This document shows positions 29,879 through 43,018 of a DNA stretch of 64,000 nucleotides, one piece after another (within the stretch, counting starts at the first letter, position 1; each line of letters starts with the position of its first letter). This DNA is from Motacilla alba alba (taxonomy: Eukaryota > Chordata > Aves > Passeriformes > Motacillidae). A program made the translations under genes and the position numbers. The DNA lies in NCBI RefSeq assembly GCF_015832195.1, contig NC_052034.1, forward strand, positions 4,365,501 to 4,429,500, written 5' to 3'. The notes beneath the pieces are model-generated. The model did not search any database. It saw only the letters and a program-made list of their open reading frames with translations, and was not told where the DNA came from.

Positions 29879-32800
29879 ATGAAGGTGAAGAAGAGCGGCG
29901 GGGCCGGGGCGGCGGCGGCCAGGACCGAGGAGGAGCTGGGCCGAAAGGCGCTCATCGGGCCCGACGACGTGCTGGGGCTGCAGCGGGTCACCAGCGGTGC
30001 GTGCCGGGCATGGCGCGGCGGGAGGATGGGGACCGTGTCCCCGTGGGGCTTTTCCTGGGGGAAAAAGGGCAGCCGGTTCTCCTCTCCGAGGGGTCTAAAC
30101 CAGGGGGGAAAGAGGAGCCGTTCGCCCTTTCACGGGGGCTAACCCAGAGGGAAAAGGGGAAGCGGTCCCCCCTTGCGGGGGGACAAGAAGTGGGGATGCA
30201 GCAGGTCAGGGACAGAGCCCGCATCGGGATGTGCCACCCGGGGGGCTGGGGACCATCGGGAGAACAGGGGAGTGCCCGGAGCTGGGCATGCAGCCCCCCA
30301 ACTCTGGTGGAAGGTCGGTGTTGGGATGCTCCTCGCTGCTCTCCCCATCCCCTGTGTCTGCTCCCACCCTGTGGGATGGGCTGGATGCCTGGGCACAGCA
30401 TGGGGGGACTTCAGAGCAGCCCCCCAACCTAGTTTCCCCCTCTCCAGTATAGCACCCGTGGTCTTGAGGGCATCTTGGAGGCGGTGGGTGGGAGTGTGTG
30501 CCTGGAGGGGCTGTTGTGCTTGGCAGAAGAGCTCGGGACAGCAGCACACAGGGCTGGGGAAAGGCCAGGACAGGGGGGAATGGCTTCACACTGATAGGGA
30601 GCAGGTTTAGATTAGATATTAGGGAGAAATTCCTCCCTGGGAGAGTGATGGGACCCTGGCACAGAGAAGCTGTGGCTGCTCTATCCCTGGAAGTGTTCAA
30701 GATGAGCTTGGATGGGGCTTGGAGCAGCCTGGGCTGGTGGAAGGTGTCCCTGCCCCTGGCAGGGGGTTGGAACCAGATGGTCTTTAAGGTCCTTTCCAAT
30801 CCAAACCATTCCATGATACTGTGTGTGCCTCAGGCCAGCAATGCCCGGGGACAATCTGCCCTGGTGTCCCAAAAAGTCCTTTTTCCATCTCCTAGGACCT
30901 TTGGGTTGTCTCTCTGGGCTGTCAGGGTGGAGGGGCTGGCCAGGGGTCTGGCTGTGCTCCCTGTGCCTCGCAGCACTGTGGCCTCAAAGCCAGCTCTGTG
31001 TCACAGGCCGGGGCTGTGACGAGCCCTGGAGAGGAAGGATGCGGCTGTGGGTGCTGCTGCGTGCAGGCAGCCCCGTGGGGCTGCTGTGTGAGCAGGATGG
31101 GAGGAGGACAGCCCGGCAGGGACTTGTGTCAGCCCTCAGGAAGGGCTTACAGAGGCTCCTCTGAGAGGGGCTGCTGTTGCTGAGGACCTTTGGGTTGCCT
31201 TCTGCGAGCTGAGCTGCTCTGCTGGTGCAGCTGCGTGATTCACTGCCCAGAAATCCCCTGCCTGTAGCAGGGAGAGCACGCAGCAGGCGCTGAAGCATCC
31301 TGCCAGCATCCTCAGCTGGATGGTGAATCCCAGCCATGGCTGTGTGAAGCTCTGTGTGCTCACTTCATGGCAGCCTCCGTGTCCCTGCCCTCGCCAGCGC
31401 TGTCTGGAGGGGACACGGCCACCCCTCACCCTTGCTGTCACCTCGTGTGGCATCAGTGGGGATGGATGGTGCTCGCTCTTGGTAAGCTCCTGCCTTGCCA
31501 GGGAGCAGGGATTGCTAAGCTGGTGAGCCAGGCTTGGAGCAGAGCTGGTTGTTGTCTGCCTCTTCCAGCCCTGGGTCAGAGTGCTCTGGAGCACAGAGGG
31601 GATGTGAAATGCATGAAAATGCTGTGTTCCCCTTCTGCTCTGAGACTTGCTGCTAGCAGGGTCAGAGCCAGGCGCTGTGATGATGTCCCAGGCTTACCAT
31701 GGGAAGTGCTTCCTGTCCTGCTGGATGTGTGGGAGCCAGGAAATGCTCCCCACACCTGAAACCCTCGGTGAGTTTGGGGATACAGGTAAACAGTACACCC
31801 ATGTTGAGCATATTCTATATTATCACCCAGGAACACTTTGCAACTCCCCTTCTCAAGCTCAGTTTTCATCCTGGTGGGTTTAACAGAAAGCAAAGAATAT
31901 TTTTCAGATTTTTAACACCTACTGATTATCTGGGGCATTCTATGGCCTTTGCTAATTTCTACACCCTTAAAAACAGACGGCCAAAAATAGCAATGTGAAA
32001 CTGTTCCACTCTTCTGCTTCAGGTAGGGGAGGAGGAAGGACCAGGCTGTGGGAGAGAAGTTCACAGCTGCCCCAAGCTTTTGGACGTGCTGGGTGTCAGG
32101 GCAGACACCACACCCTGTTGCTGCAATTCTGTCTTTGACAGGTTGAAGTTGAAGGAGGAGTTGGTGGTGGGGCTGCAACAGAAATGTCCTGGTGCCCTGG
32201 CTGCCCTTTGTTGTTCCAGAGAGAGGATAATCCATCTTTATCCAAACTCATGGGCCAGTAGCACTTCAGCTCACACATTGAACTGTGTCCTGCCTGGGAC
32301 CTGGGGAGGGCTGGCTCTCTTTTAGGGCTGCTTCATCAACCAAAGCCCAGCAGGGCTTGGTACCACAGGAGAGTGTGTTTTAGGAATGTTCACACCAGGA
32401 GCAGGCTCTGTGTTTCTGAGCAGCCTTCCAGGTTTCCAGGGGGAGGTGGAATTCTGGCTGTAGCACAGAATGGTTTGGGTTGGAGGGGACCTTAAAAACC
32501 ACCTTGTTCCGAGTGCCTCACCGAGAGCAGGAGCACAGGAACGTTCCCCTGGATGAGGTTGCTCCAAGCCTCACCCAGCCTTTCCTTGAACACTTCCAGG
32601 GATGGGGCAGCCACAGCTTCTCTGCCCAACCCCTGCCAGTGCCTCAGCAGCCTGACAGGGAAGAATTCCTCCCTAATCATCTTTCCATCAGGCAGCACAG
32701 CTGGACTTTGCTCTCCCAGTACGTGCAGCTGACCCAATGTGAGGTGGCTGGGCTGGGAGGGTGGCGAGCCAGGATGTGGCTCTGTGGGCAGCCACGGGAG

Positions 32801-35800
32801 CCAGCTGGGCTCTGCTCTTAATGTGCTTCTAATATGCTTAACCGGGGAGTTGTGTGAACTGCCCTGCACATTCTGTGTCCTTCCAGTGTTAAATTCCCCA
32901 TCAGCTTTGAGCCCACAACGTCTCTGGCCACGCTGGGTCCAGCCTGGTGGATCTGGGATGCTGCCCTGGGATATCTGGGCCTCCTGGCCAGGCTGGTTCT
33001 GGCACTGCTCCAGCTGGATCAGGTGTAAGGCTGGAGAACCATTTCCTCTGCAATTAGTGAGATTTGTCACTCGCTCACACAACTGTGGTTGGGAAAAGCG
33101 GAAAAAGCTCATGACGTGATTAATTTAAGATTAGCAAAGGAGTGGGGCAGAGCTCAGTTCAAATTGCAATTAATTACTGAGGCAGCCAGAGCATCAGAGG
33201 AGTCAGATGTGTAACAAAAGACAAGCTCCAGCCTCTGAGGCTGCCCTGCTTATCACCTACACACTTTGCCTGGAATACCAGATTAAATCTTACATTTTGA
33301 GTTTTATTCTAATGGTGATTTTATTTTAGGAAACCAGGGGGTTAAATAATTGATTACATGCTTGGAAACAGTTTCAAAACAAACCCTAAAAATAAGGAGC
33401 ACACACGTAATCGTTTCTGAAAGTAATCTCTTCCTCGAGCTGTCACTTGGGATTTCTCTGAGACTTCTCTAGCAGCTTTAGCTAAAGGCCAGCTTGGCAC
33501 AGGGCTGCCTCAGTGGGTTAGGCAGGCCAGACCCTTCTTGAGGGGACTTCCATACCAATTTCCTGCAGTCAGTTAAAGAAAAAACCCAAATAAACCATTT
33601 CCATACCCTCTGCCTCAGCAGTTCAAGTCCTGTAATGCTAAACCATCCAGGATCTGTGTTCAAATCCATTTCTAAATCCATGGGGTTTCCATAGGCAAGG
33701 AGAGAGGGAGGCACTAACAGGAATGTGAGGCAGATGTGCGTGAATCCATCTTCAAAGCTTCTCCTGGACCATGACTTCCCTCCCCAATTAATGGGGAGAA
33801 TGTATTTTATTAGGAGCTCTGAGGAGCTGTGGGTGTCTGCGAGGTTAATAAATCCCTGTTCTGCCTTGTCCAGGCCTGTGATGTGTGGCTGTGTTTTGAT
33901 GTGCTGATTTCTTGTTGCAGAGCTGTGCCAAGCTGCTCTCCCCACGACCCTTCCCTCAGCATCCCACACAGGCTGTGAGCTTTTCCAGGGCTCTGTGTTT
34001 CCCAAAGTCTCACAGCACAATAGGAGCTGTTAGGATTCCCAAGGGCAGCACACATGGGGTGTGTGTGGTGTGGGATTCCTCCTTCTCTCAGGGTTGTGGG
34101 TTTGGGCTGTCCCTGATGGAAGTGGTAAAGGTAAGAGGAAAGCTGAGGGAGTCAGCCTGAGGGCCTGGGCAGAGCTTAGCTTTGGCTGAGCCCAAAAATA
34201 GCTGATTTAGTTGATGTTGTGCACGTGGTTTCAGACTTTGAATGCAGTCATAGTGAAAAGGGGGCAGGAGAAAGTGTTTGGGTGCCTTGGAAATGGGGGA
34301 AGAGCAGCTCCATCCACGGGCTGCAAGGCTGTGATCAAATTAATTGTGAGAGGGTGAAGTCTGGAAAGCTCTAGCTAGAATAAAAAAAAAAAAAAAAAGA
34401 AAAAAGAGATGAGCAGGCTGCCACAAAAATCAGAGCCTGGTGAGCTGTGCAGTAGGACTTGGCAAATGAGGGGCTCTGGGGACCTTGGGAAGTGCCTCAG
34501 CCTGGAGCCTCCTGCCCTAAATCCCTCTGCTTCCTTGACAATAAATGTGCTGCTGTGGAAAAACCCCTGTGGGATCCTTCTGGTGCAGGATTTTCCCTCT
34601 GGGGCACTGCAGCAGCCTAATTCCAGTGCTAGGTCAGAGGGCAGCTGCTCCCTCCCTGTGCAACCCCCCTGGTCTCTGGTTCTCCAAAGCCCATGGTTTG
34701 GGTTGGAGGGGTTTATTTTACAGGAGTAGATCCTGTTTCCTGGCTGGCTTGGTGTCACGGGGCTTGAACTGCTGAGGCAGAGGGCAGGGAAATGGTTTAT
34801 TTTTTTCTTGAACTGAACCCAGGTTGTCTGGGCAGGTGTATCAATAGCACCTGAAACTTGCCCTGCCTTGCCCTCAGGTCCTGCTTCGTGTCCTGCGTCA
34901 CTGCTCGGCCTCTTCGTGGGGTCTGGGCTATTTTTGCTTCCTCCTGAGACTCTTCAATCTGATAATCTCCTAATCTCCAGCTCCTGGCAATTCCTCTGCA
35001 GTTGTCTTGGCTTTATACCTGGCTTATGTCTTGGGAGTTGGCTTCAAAATAGCTCCTGACCTTGTTGGTTAATGCATGTTAGGAAATAGGCCTGTATAAC
35101 TACAGGAGCCTTCTCATCCATTCCCTAAATTGTTGTTGTTGGCTGTGTTGGGCAGAGAAATTCCTGTTACAAGTCACTGCTCTTGCCTCAGTCTCTTCTT
35201 CAGCATCCTCCTGATTTATACCCATTTCCAGGACCAAATTTTCAGTTTTTTCTTACCCTGGGTGCACTCTGCTTTCCTTAGTGGGCTCTTAAAGCCTTAA
35301 AATAGGAGCTGCCCCATCTGAGATTAGACTGATGAGCACAGAAATATCCCTGGTGTCTGTGAGAGGGGACACGTGCTTCCTCCTGATTGCAGAGATGGAG
35401 AGGGCATCTTGAAAAGGAGCACAACAAAGAGTGTGAATCCTATTGCTCATGAGCTTGTGATAAAATGGGCCTGGTGGGGTGGTTGCAAAGGAAATTTGGA
35501 AATATAGGATCAAATTTTAGCTTTCTGTGATGAGGAGCAAACCTGATCTCATGCATTTAAATGACAGGGAGAGGTCCAGAGGACAAAGTGCCTTTATTTG
35601 CTTTCCTATGTTCTTTAGCTCTGCATTATCCCTCACCCTTTGTGCTCCTCTGTAACGCCCAGCTGCTAAAATACACACCTGGAATTGTGCACCAGGGTTC
35701 AGGATGTGCCAGTGTTCACAGGCAGTGCCTGCTGGCATTGTCCAGGCTGCTCTGCTGGTTTATTTTGTAATTTTGGTTGGGTTTGGGAGGGCAGGAGGGT

Positions 35801-38800
35801 TTCCTGGATAAAAACTGGATTAGGCAGTGGAGATACCACCTCAGAACTGTACCAGGGGGAGGAGCACCTGCTGATTCTGAGAGCAAAGCTGGAGACCACT
35901 GAACTGTTTGGGGTCACTTTGGAATCACTTTTTCCTACAAAGGGAATTGGAGAATTTGTGAAGGAATTAATTGAGCCAGATTCAGGAAGCCAATCACCTC
36001 TGCTGCTTCCTCAGACCACTACCACCACAGTGGTGTTGGTTGTGGTCCAAACTCTTCACAACTGTGATAGGTTTTAAGATAGAAATTGTCTCTGAAAGTG
36101 TGCAGTTGCAGATCTTTGGGCATGATCCAGAGGTTATGGGAAAGAAGCTGGAGAGGCACCACTAGGAATGGTGATGTGTGAGTGAGAAGTGGCTGCTATA
36201 CCAGGTGAAGTGTTTTCAGGTAGGGTTTGGGAATGGAGGTCTGGGATATGACTGTTCCCTGGGCTTTGGGAAAGGGTAGGAAGTACTCTTTTGTGACCTT
36301 TTTTTTTTTTTACACTTCTAAATGTGGGTACTTAAGGATAAAAACCAATCTGATGGGTTTTCCATGGCAGTGCTGCTGTGTCCATGCCTTCATCCCTAAA
36401 TCAGGTGAGTTCTGAAGGCTCAGGGACACACCATGATGGTTCCTGGTGTTAACAGGGAAGCAGCACAACCTGCTTCAGGGGAAGTGGAAGAAACAATATT
36501 CTGTCCTGAGAGACCAACCCACCATTCTGTGTAACAATCCCCTCCATGGAGGTTTGATCTGCCTCATTCCCAGCTGAAATACCCACGGCTGCTGCCTCCC
36601 TTCCCCAAATCATGGCGACGGTGAATTAGGATAAGGGAGGCAGATGAGACATTTAAGTGAGTCACGGAAGTGTGGGCAACTGGGCCCTACAGTAATTTAA
36701 AAATAAGTGTGTATGGGATGAGATTAGCAAATCTGACAGTGCTCAGCTAAGCAGAAGGATCTGCCAATTGCAAGCAGCCCATTCCCAATAAGACCTTCCA
36801 GTGCAGCCGCAGGCTCCTGCTGCGTGTCGGGGGAAAAAACAGCACATGGCTACTTTGATTGATTTTTGAACAGGAATGGCAGAAACAAATGTAATACAGT
36901 CTGAGAGGAATATATATTCCTCTGTTTGTTTTTTTTTTTTTTCCTCTTTCTAGGAGACTGGGCACTGCCAGAGGAGGAAAAAAACCCACTTGATTGCAGT
37001 ATTTTGGCAGCTGATCTTCCCGGATGGCATCCAGTTGTATATTGGCATGCTGATCAAAAAAAAAACCCCAAAAAACAACAAACCCAACCAAAAAAAAAAA
37101 GGCTTCAAAATATTATCAGGGCAAAAAGAGTTGGAAAATAACAGTGTAGGTCTGCAAGCATCAATGAGCAGGAGCCTGGTGGGGATTCTACCCGGGTTTA
37201 CTCCTCTTTGGAGGCTCTGCTTGGCTCTCCTCTGCTCCAGATGAGTCATGGACACTGTTACTGCAGCAACGCTGCTGCCAAGGAGGGGGATAAAGCTGTT
37301 GCCATGGTGCTGGATGGGCAGGAATTCTGCAGGAGTAGAAACACTTAATAATTAACTTGCAGACAAACGCGGCTTCAGATTTGCCAGCGTGCTCCAGGGA
37401 AGGTGTCCTGGGCTCCTGGGTGACTGCTGCCTGTTGCCAACAACCTTCCCAGGGAACAGCCAGTGGCCATGGGCCCAGGGAGGGGAAGCTGGGCTGCGGG
37501 AAGCTGTGCCTGCTTCCATCAGTTTGTGTTTTGCATGCTGGTGCTCCGAGCTGGGAAGTTGTGGGACGGGTTAGGAGTTGGGGTGGCTGATGTGTCAGAG
37601 CCTAAAATCACAGTGTAGTTGCAGGACATCTCCCTGAGGAATGCTAAACATCAGGGCCTAAAGCAAGGGCTGGGTTTAAATTCCTGTCCTGTCTTCTTGG
37701 CTACTGTTAAGGACACAAAAGGAAGATTTTTTTGTGCAGTTCTTGGGATATTTGACCTAACACAGGCTTGTGTTTTCTTGTGGTAGTAAAAAGGTTGAGC
37801 TTTTAGCTTGTTCTTCCTGACAGTTTGGGTGCTGGTGTCAGTTTTCCTTGTGCTCTGTTGATAGGGAAGTGAAAATCCCTGCCAAATGCCAGGGATGCTT
37901 TGAACACTGTCCTCTCCCTGAACACCCATTTATAGAATTGTAGAAACTCAGAGTGTTTTGGCTTAAGAAGGACCTTAAAGATCATCCACTTCCATCCTCT
38001 CTGCCATGCAGGGACACCTCCCACTAGACCAGGTTGCTCCAAGCCCCATCCAGCCTGGCCTTGAGCACTTCCAGGGATGGGGCATCTACAAATTCTCTGG
38101 CATTCCTTTGAGTATTCACCATATGGGGTTGTTGGAGAGCAGTAAAACTGGCCAGGGAGAACATTTAACACCTTTGTTCCTTGTACTGAGCTTATTTGGA
38201 CAGTTCTCCAAGTTGTGGAGATTTGGAAGGAATAAAAGGCTTCTAGGAAAGTGCTGGTGCCAGGTGTTCATGCCCGGGAGCTCAGAAGTCTCTCACAGTG
38301 GTCTTGGATTTCTTAGACCTGTGCTGAAGTTGGGTTGGCATGGGAAGGTCTGAGCTCTGAGCACTTTTGTAGCTTGTTTTTCTGTATTCAGGGACTAGGC
38401 CTCAGGTGGATGGATTTGTTGGAGTTTCAGAAATAGGCAAGCAGACAGAAATAAGTGATTAGCTCAGATTAACAGCAGGAATTAGTAGCTGAGAAAGTGT
38501 TTTGAATTAGAATGTTAAAGTATTGTTTTCACCTTGGAACCTTCAGAACCAGTCTCCTACATCAATCAAACGTGCTGTTGTTTGAAAGCTGACCTGGCTT
38601 GTCTACACGGAGCATTTCTTTAGATTTGTCAGGGTGAAGTGAGTTATTGGAGCAGCATTCAATCTGTGCTGTACGTGCTCCTTCCCCAGGGAGGAGGATG
38701 ATTCCTATGCCAGGAGCTGGCTCGGGGCACAGCAAGGCCGAAGGCCAAAACTGTGGGGATTTTAGTAGAGGAATCCTCATCCCTGGAAGTGTTCAAAAGG

Positions 38801-41800
38801 CCTGTGGTTGTGGCACTTGGGACATGGTTTAGAGGTGAACACAGCAGTGCAGGGTGAAAAGACTTGACGATCTTAGGGGGCTTTTCCAACCTGAACAATT
38901 CTGTGATTCCATGACTTTCTCTCAAAGATACTCACAGCAGGGAAGGGCTCTGCTCATGTTTTCCTAACACAGGGAAAGGCTTCAACATAATTTTCAGTGC
39001 TGAGGAAAACAAGGCCTGGTGTGGGGGAAGAGGCCACCCTTTGTCTGCAGAGGGCTGGAGCAGGGAGGTGGCACAGGGGAGGACACTCCTGTTCCATTTA
39101 AGTGCAGTCAGCTTAGCTCCCAAAGCTGCTTAGCCCTCGCGTTCTGCCACAGGGCAGTTTTTAAAACAGGCAAAGCCTCTTAACCCTGGAAAGGCTGGGA
39201 TTTGATGGAGGTGCTGACTAGTCTGGGAGGAAGTGGATGCCGGAGTTGCTGGCACAGGGTTGGGAAAAGGTGATGACCTCTGTGTGTTGGGGGAGAGAAT
39301 TCTTTCCCCTGTCCTGTCTGAGCAGGGCAGTGTGAGCCTCCAGAACTGAGACTGTCTTCAGAGACATCAGTTTTGAATTAGAACAGGCAGTAGTGGAGAT
39401 GCATTTGGGCTGCTCTCACTGTTGGTGTGGCCCCCAGAGAGCAGCCAGAAATTCCTGGTATTTCAGGGCAGCCTTCATTTAAATTTGCTTCCCCCTGCAG
39501 ATTATTTGTGCACTCCTGAGGAAAATGTTTACAAGATAGACTTCACCAGGTTCAAAATCCGGGACATGGAATCTGGCACAGTCTTGTTTGAAATCACCAA
39601 GCCAGCAGCCTCAGGTGAGTGCACACACAAAACAAGGTTTCCTTGAACAAATGCTTTTTTTTGCCTTTCCCCACTCCTTTTACTCCATACATTTCCCAAA
39701 AGTAGCAGAATCTGTCCACTGCAGGAGGGCTGGAGCCCCATCTTGCAGCAGGAATGGTTTTCAGGTGTCTCTTTGTACTAACAGGGTGAGCAGAGCTGGC
39801 TGCTGCTGTGCTCTTCCTGTTGCCATCTGTGATGGGAAGGGACAGATGGATGTTGTAAACAGGAGCAGAGGAGGAGGAGGAGATCGCTGGGTGGTTTTTT
39901 CTTGGCTGTTATTCAGCTTGTGCCCCCTGCACATAGTTTAGCTGTTAGTTTAACATCTCTCACTGAGGAGTCAGGAAAATGGTATTTCCAAAGGGGAGAA
40001 ACTGCCAACAGGCAAATGAAACAAACTGAACATTTGCCATTTTTTTTTATGTTTGATTAATTTTTAGGTGTTACTTGTAAGCATCCAAGTGTTGCCTGTT
40101 GCCAGTGGTGATAAAAACCCAGGGCAGCTGTTCTTTATCTGGCCAAGCACTTTTAACCCTTCCCCACCTCCCTGCAGGTGAGAGGAAGTTTTCTGTAGCT
40201 TATAGGTAGCAAACCAAGCATGCTAAGGGGAAGTGGCTTGTTCGGAGTCACTCTACAATCCTGATGTGAGGAATGGAAATCTTCTGGATTTCTATCCAGA
40301 ATGAGGAATAGAAATCCAGAAGATAAGAATTACTCAGACCAAAGGGCCATCTCACAACATTCCACCTCTGAGTGACCAGGGGTGGACGCCTCAGGACAGG
40401 AGGAGGGTGAGCTCAGCACCAGAGCGATTTCCTGGCTTAGGTGGCTCAAGAACACCACCACAAGTATTTGCCCTGAGTTTCTGGTTCTCAGGCAGCTCTG
40501 ACCGAGCTTTCTTTGGGCTTTTGCAGAGCGGGAGCACAATGACAGGAAGGACGTGGACCCCAACGCCGGACGCTTCGTGCGCTATCAGTTCACGCCGGCC
40601 TTCCTCAGACTGCGGCAAGTGGGAGCCACGTGAGTAACCCCCCTGCTCCTCGGCCTGCCACAGAAAACAGCTGAAATCTTAGGGGAAAAAAACCCCTCTC
40701 TTCCATGTTCATCCTGCCAGGAAGTTGATTGAACGGGGGGCTTTTTAATTTATTATGAGGATCTCCAAATCTCTGGCACTTTAGGTTTAGTCAGGGGTAG
40801 GCCTGGTGCTGAAGGGATTGGTGCTTAAAGAGGCAAAATAAAGTGGGAAGGCTCTGGGGAGACCTTAGAGCACCTTCCAGTGCCTGAAGGGACTACAAGG
40901 GAACTGGAGAGGGACTTTTGGAAAGGACCTGAAGTGACAGGACAAGGGGAAATGGCTTCCCAGTGCCAGAGGGCGGGGTTGGATGGGATATCGGGAAGAA
41001 ATTGTTCCCTGTGGATGCTGAACCCTGGCGCAGGGTGCCCAGAGACGCTGGGGCTGTTCCATCCCTGGAGGTGCCCAAGGCCAGGCTGAATGGAGCTTGG
41101 AGCAACCTGGGATAGGGGAAGGTGTCCCTGCCCATGGCAGCTTTAAGATGTTTCTCTAATCCTGTGGTGTGTCTCTGTGGAATGCTTTAAGCGAAAGAGG
41201 AAACAACAATTTGATTAGTGCTGTTGCTTTATATTTTTTTTTTCTCTTTTTTTTTTCAGAGCTCTCTTCTGCCTTTCAGGAATATTGCAGATCTTATTGA
41301 AGCATGCAAGCTCACATCAGTTTTACCCTTCTTTTTCAGGGTGGAATTCACAGTCGGGGACAAACCCATTAATAATTTCCGTATGATTGAGCGGCACTAC
41401 TTCCGTGACCAGCTGCTGAAAAGTTTTGATTTTGAATTTGGCTTCTGCATCCCCAGCAGTAAAAATACTTGTGAGCACATCTATGAATTCCCCCAGCTCT
41501 CGGAGGATCTCAGTAAGCTCTTTGTTATAAACTTTCACTTCTGGGTTGTCACACCATCATGTTCATCTGAGGTGCTTTGGGGGAGCCCTTTCTTAAAGAC
41601 TGTCTCTAGAGAGTGGGTTGGGTAGCATAATTCATCCTTTTATATCTGTGTTAACACTGATTTTGCTTTCTAGTAGGATGTATCTCATCACACGCCAGGC
41701 ACTTGCTTGGGTTTGTTGTTTTTTTTTTTAATTCATAAAAGAGAAGCTTCAGTATCAGGGCGAAAAAAAGATAATTGTGTTATAAAACAAGCAAAAAATA

Positions 41801-43018
41801 AGATTAAAAAGACATCCAATAAATGGATAACTTAAATGTTATGATCTGTTTTAATGTTTGATGTGCTATATTGTGAGCTTGAGAGGTTTTAGTATGAACA
41901 TAACTTTTATTTCCTCTCCTCTCTCCCAAGACACAATAGCACAAGCACTAAATCTGTGTGATTTTCCTCTTTACAACCCCTAATTGTGTGTGTCAGCACT
42001 AATATTGCAGTCTGTGGAAAGTACAGTGGGGCCCTGCTGTCAGGCTGGAACAAATTTACTTTGAATTTGCTGTTTTATCACTGTTTTTAAAAACAAAACA
42101 AAAAGAACCCCAGCCCAAAATGTAATGGGTTCTTATTCTGAGGTCCCCTTTATGTGGTGCCATAATATATTTGGATTATGAACATTTTTCATCCCTGAAA
42201 TTGTTCAAAGAAAGTGTGGATGTGACACAAGGGTTTAGTGAATTCAGGTTGGATTTTAAGGCCTCCGAGGGCTTTTCCAACATAAAAACTCCATGATTAT
42301 GCTCGAAAGTTTTAAAAGATACCAACAAGGAGTGGTTTGGGCAATTCCCATTTGGGTTTTGGTTTTTCACCTGATTTTGCAGCTGCTTGGGGGACACTGA
42401 ACAGTGCTTGAGTGTGGATTGTCCCTGAGATAAGGGTCTCCTCAAGCCAGGTCTCATAAGCTCTTGGAGATCTATTTCACACCCAGGATAGCTCAGCTAC
42501 CTTAGAAGGCATAAAATCGGCAGGATAGCTTCTGTGGTAGTGCTGGAAACAAAACAGTTTTAATAAAAGCAAAATAACAAAACTCTTTACAGAGAAAAAC
42601 CCAGCCAGGTGCAAGAGGCCTCCTGCCCTGGTACAACACCTCACAAAAGCCATTGGTTTCTTTGTTCTCTTCTTTTTCTTGTCAATTGCTTAGGCTGGAC
42701 TTTTTGGCTCCTGTCCAATTTGCTGTCCTTAAGTTTGAGGTGAAGTTCCCCAAGGTCCTGTGAAGTGTCTTTTCACCCAACTGAGGAGAGAAACTTCTGG
42801 GCTCTTTTCCTTTTTGAGGAGACAAAGGATAGTTTTGTCACTCCATCAACAGGGAGCACATTCCTATACTTCCCCATTAATTGTGGCTTTTTTACCCCCT
42901 CGCAGTTCGAGAGATGATCCTGCACCCCTACGAGACACAGTCGGACAGTTTCTACTTTGTAGACAACAAGCTGGTGATGCACAACAAGGCAGATTATTCA
43001 TACAGTGGAGGACCTTGA
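29879..43018 (+). CDS. UNC119: UNC119 (UNC119A), lipid-binding trafficking chaperone, complete
   Basis: UNC119 extracts N-myristoylated cargo (transducin alpha, ciliary proteins, Src-family kinases) from membranes; ARL2/ARL3-GTP releases it. It acts in cytosol, photoreceptors and cilia. Exons: 29879-29996, 39501-39614, 40527-40629, 41340-41512, 42906-43018 (TGA). Phases join to 206 aa. The beta-sandwich domain is well conserved: [20 protein letters not shown], then [20 protein letters not shown], then [19 protein letters not shown], then the terminal [12 protein letters not shown]. The N-terminal region is about 34 residues shorter than the 240-aa human protein, but keeps MKVKK and [11 protein letters not shown]. 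Intron 1 is 9.5 kb. There is an open in-frame ATG at 29765 upstream. The start at MKVKK is chosen because it matches the family. The gene is convergent with FOXN1. Confidence 0.96.
30575..30825 (+). repeat. CR1 LINE 3' fragment
   Basis: Contains gggagaaattcctccctggg, cagagaagctgtggctgctc, atccctggaagtgttcaag and ends tccaaaccattccatgat. Sense orientation, in UNC119 intron 1. Confidence 0.9.
32464..32690 (-). repeat. CR1 LINE 3' fragment
   Basis: The + strand opens cacagaatggtttgggttgg and continues through gaacacttccagggatgggg to gggaagaattcctccctaat. Reverse orientation, in UNC119 intron 1. Confidence 0.9.
37933..38106 (-). repeat. CR1 LINE 3' fragment
   Basis: The + strand contains aggaccttaaagatcatcca, gggacacctcccactagacc and ccatccagcctggccttgag. 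Reverse orientation, in UNC119 intron 1. Confidence 0.9.
38775..38916 (+). repeat. CR1 LINE 3' fragment
   Basis: Contains catccctggaagtgttcaaa and ends cttttccaacctgaacaatt, then ctgtgattccatgact. Sense orientation and diverged, in UNC119 intron 1. Confidence 0.75.
40279..40324. repeat. 17-bp perfect inverted repeat (hairpin), UNC119 intron 2
   Basis: atcttctggatttctat at 40279-40295 is the exact reverse complement of 40308-40324, with a 12-base loop. Confidence 0.85.
40930..41170 (+). repeat. CR1 LINE 3' fragment
   Basis: Contains gggatatcgggaagaaattg, cagggtgcccagagacgctg and catccctggaggtgcccaag. Sense orientation, in UNC119 intron 3. Confidence 0.85.
42178..42300 (+). repeat. CR1 LINE 3' fragment, old
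   Basis: Contains catccctgaaattgttcaaa, agggcttttccaacataaaa and ctccatgattatg. Strongly diverged, sense orientation, in UNC119 intron 4. Confidence 0.7.

Larger units (their letters stand above)
29997..39500 (+). other. UNC119: UNC119 intron 1
   Basis: A single 9.5 kb intron. It holds at least four CR1 fragments, a poly-A tract at about 34381-34405, a poly-T at 36300-36312 and an A-rich stretch at 37057-37101. No coding exon, RNA gene or second promoter could be supported. GC content falls along its length. Confidence 0.6.

Noticed and set aside
33478..34020. 180-aa open frame on - in UNC119 intron 1
   Set aside because: No recognisable domain, no splice context and no similarity I can name; consistent with chance in a long intron.
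34685..34712. Possible CR1 piece (tggtttgggttggagggg)
   Set aside because: Only the short motif matches and flanking bases do not continue the CR1 consensus.
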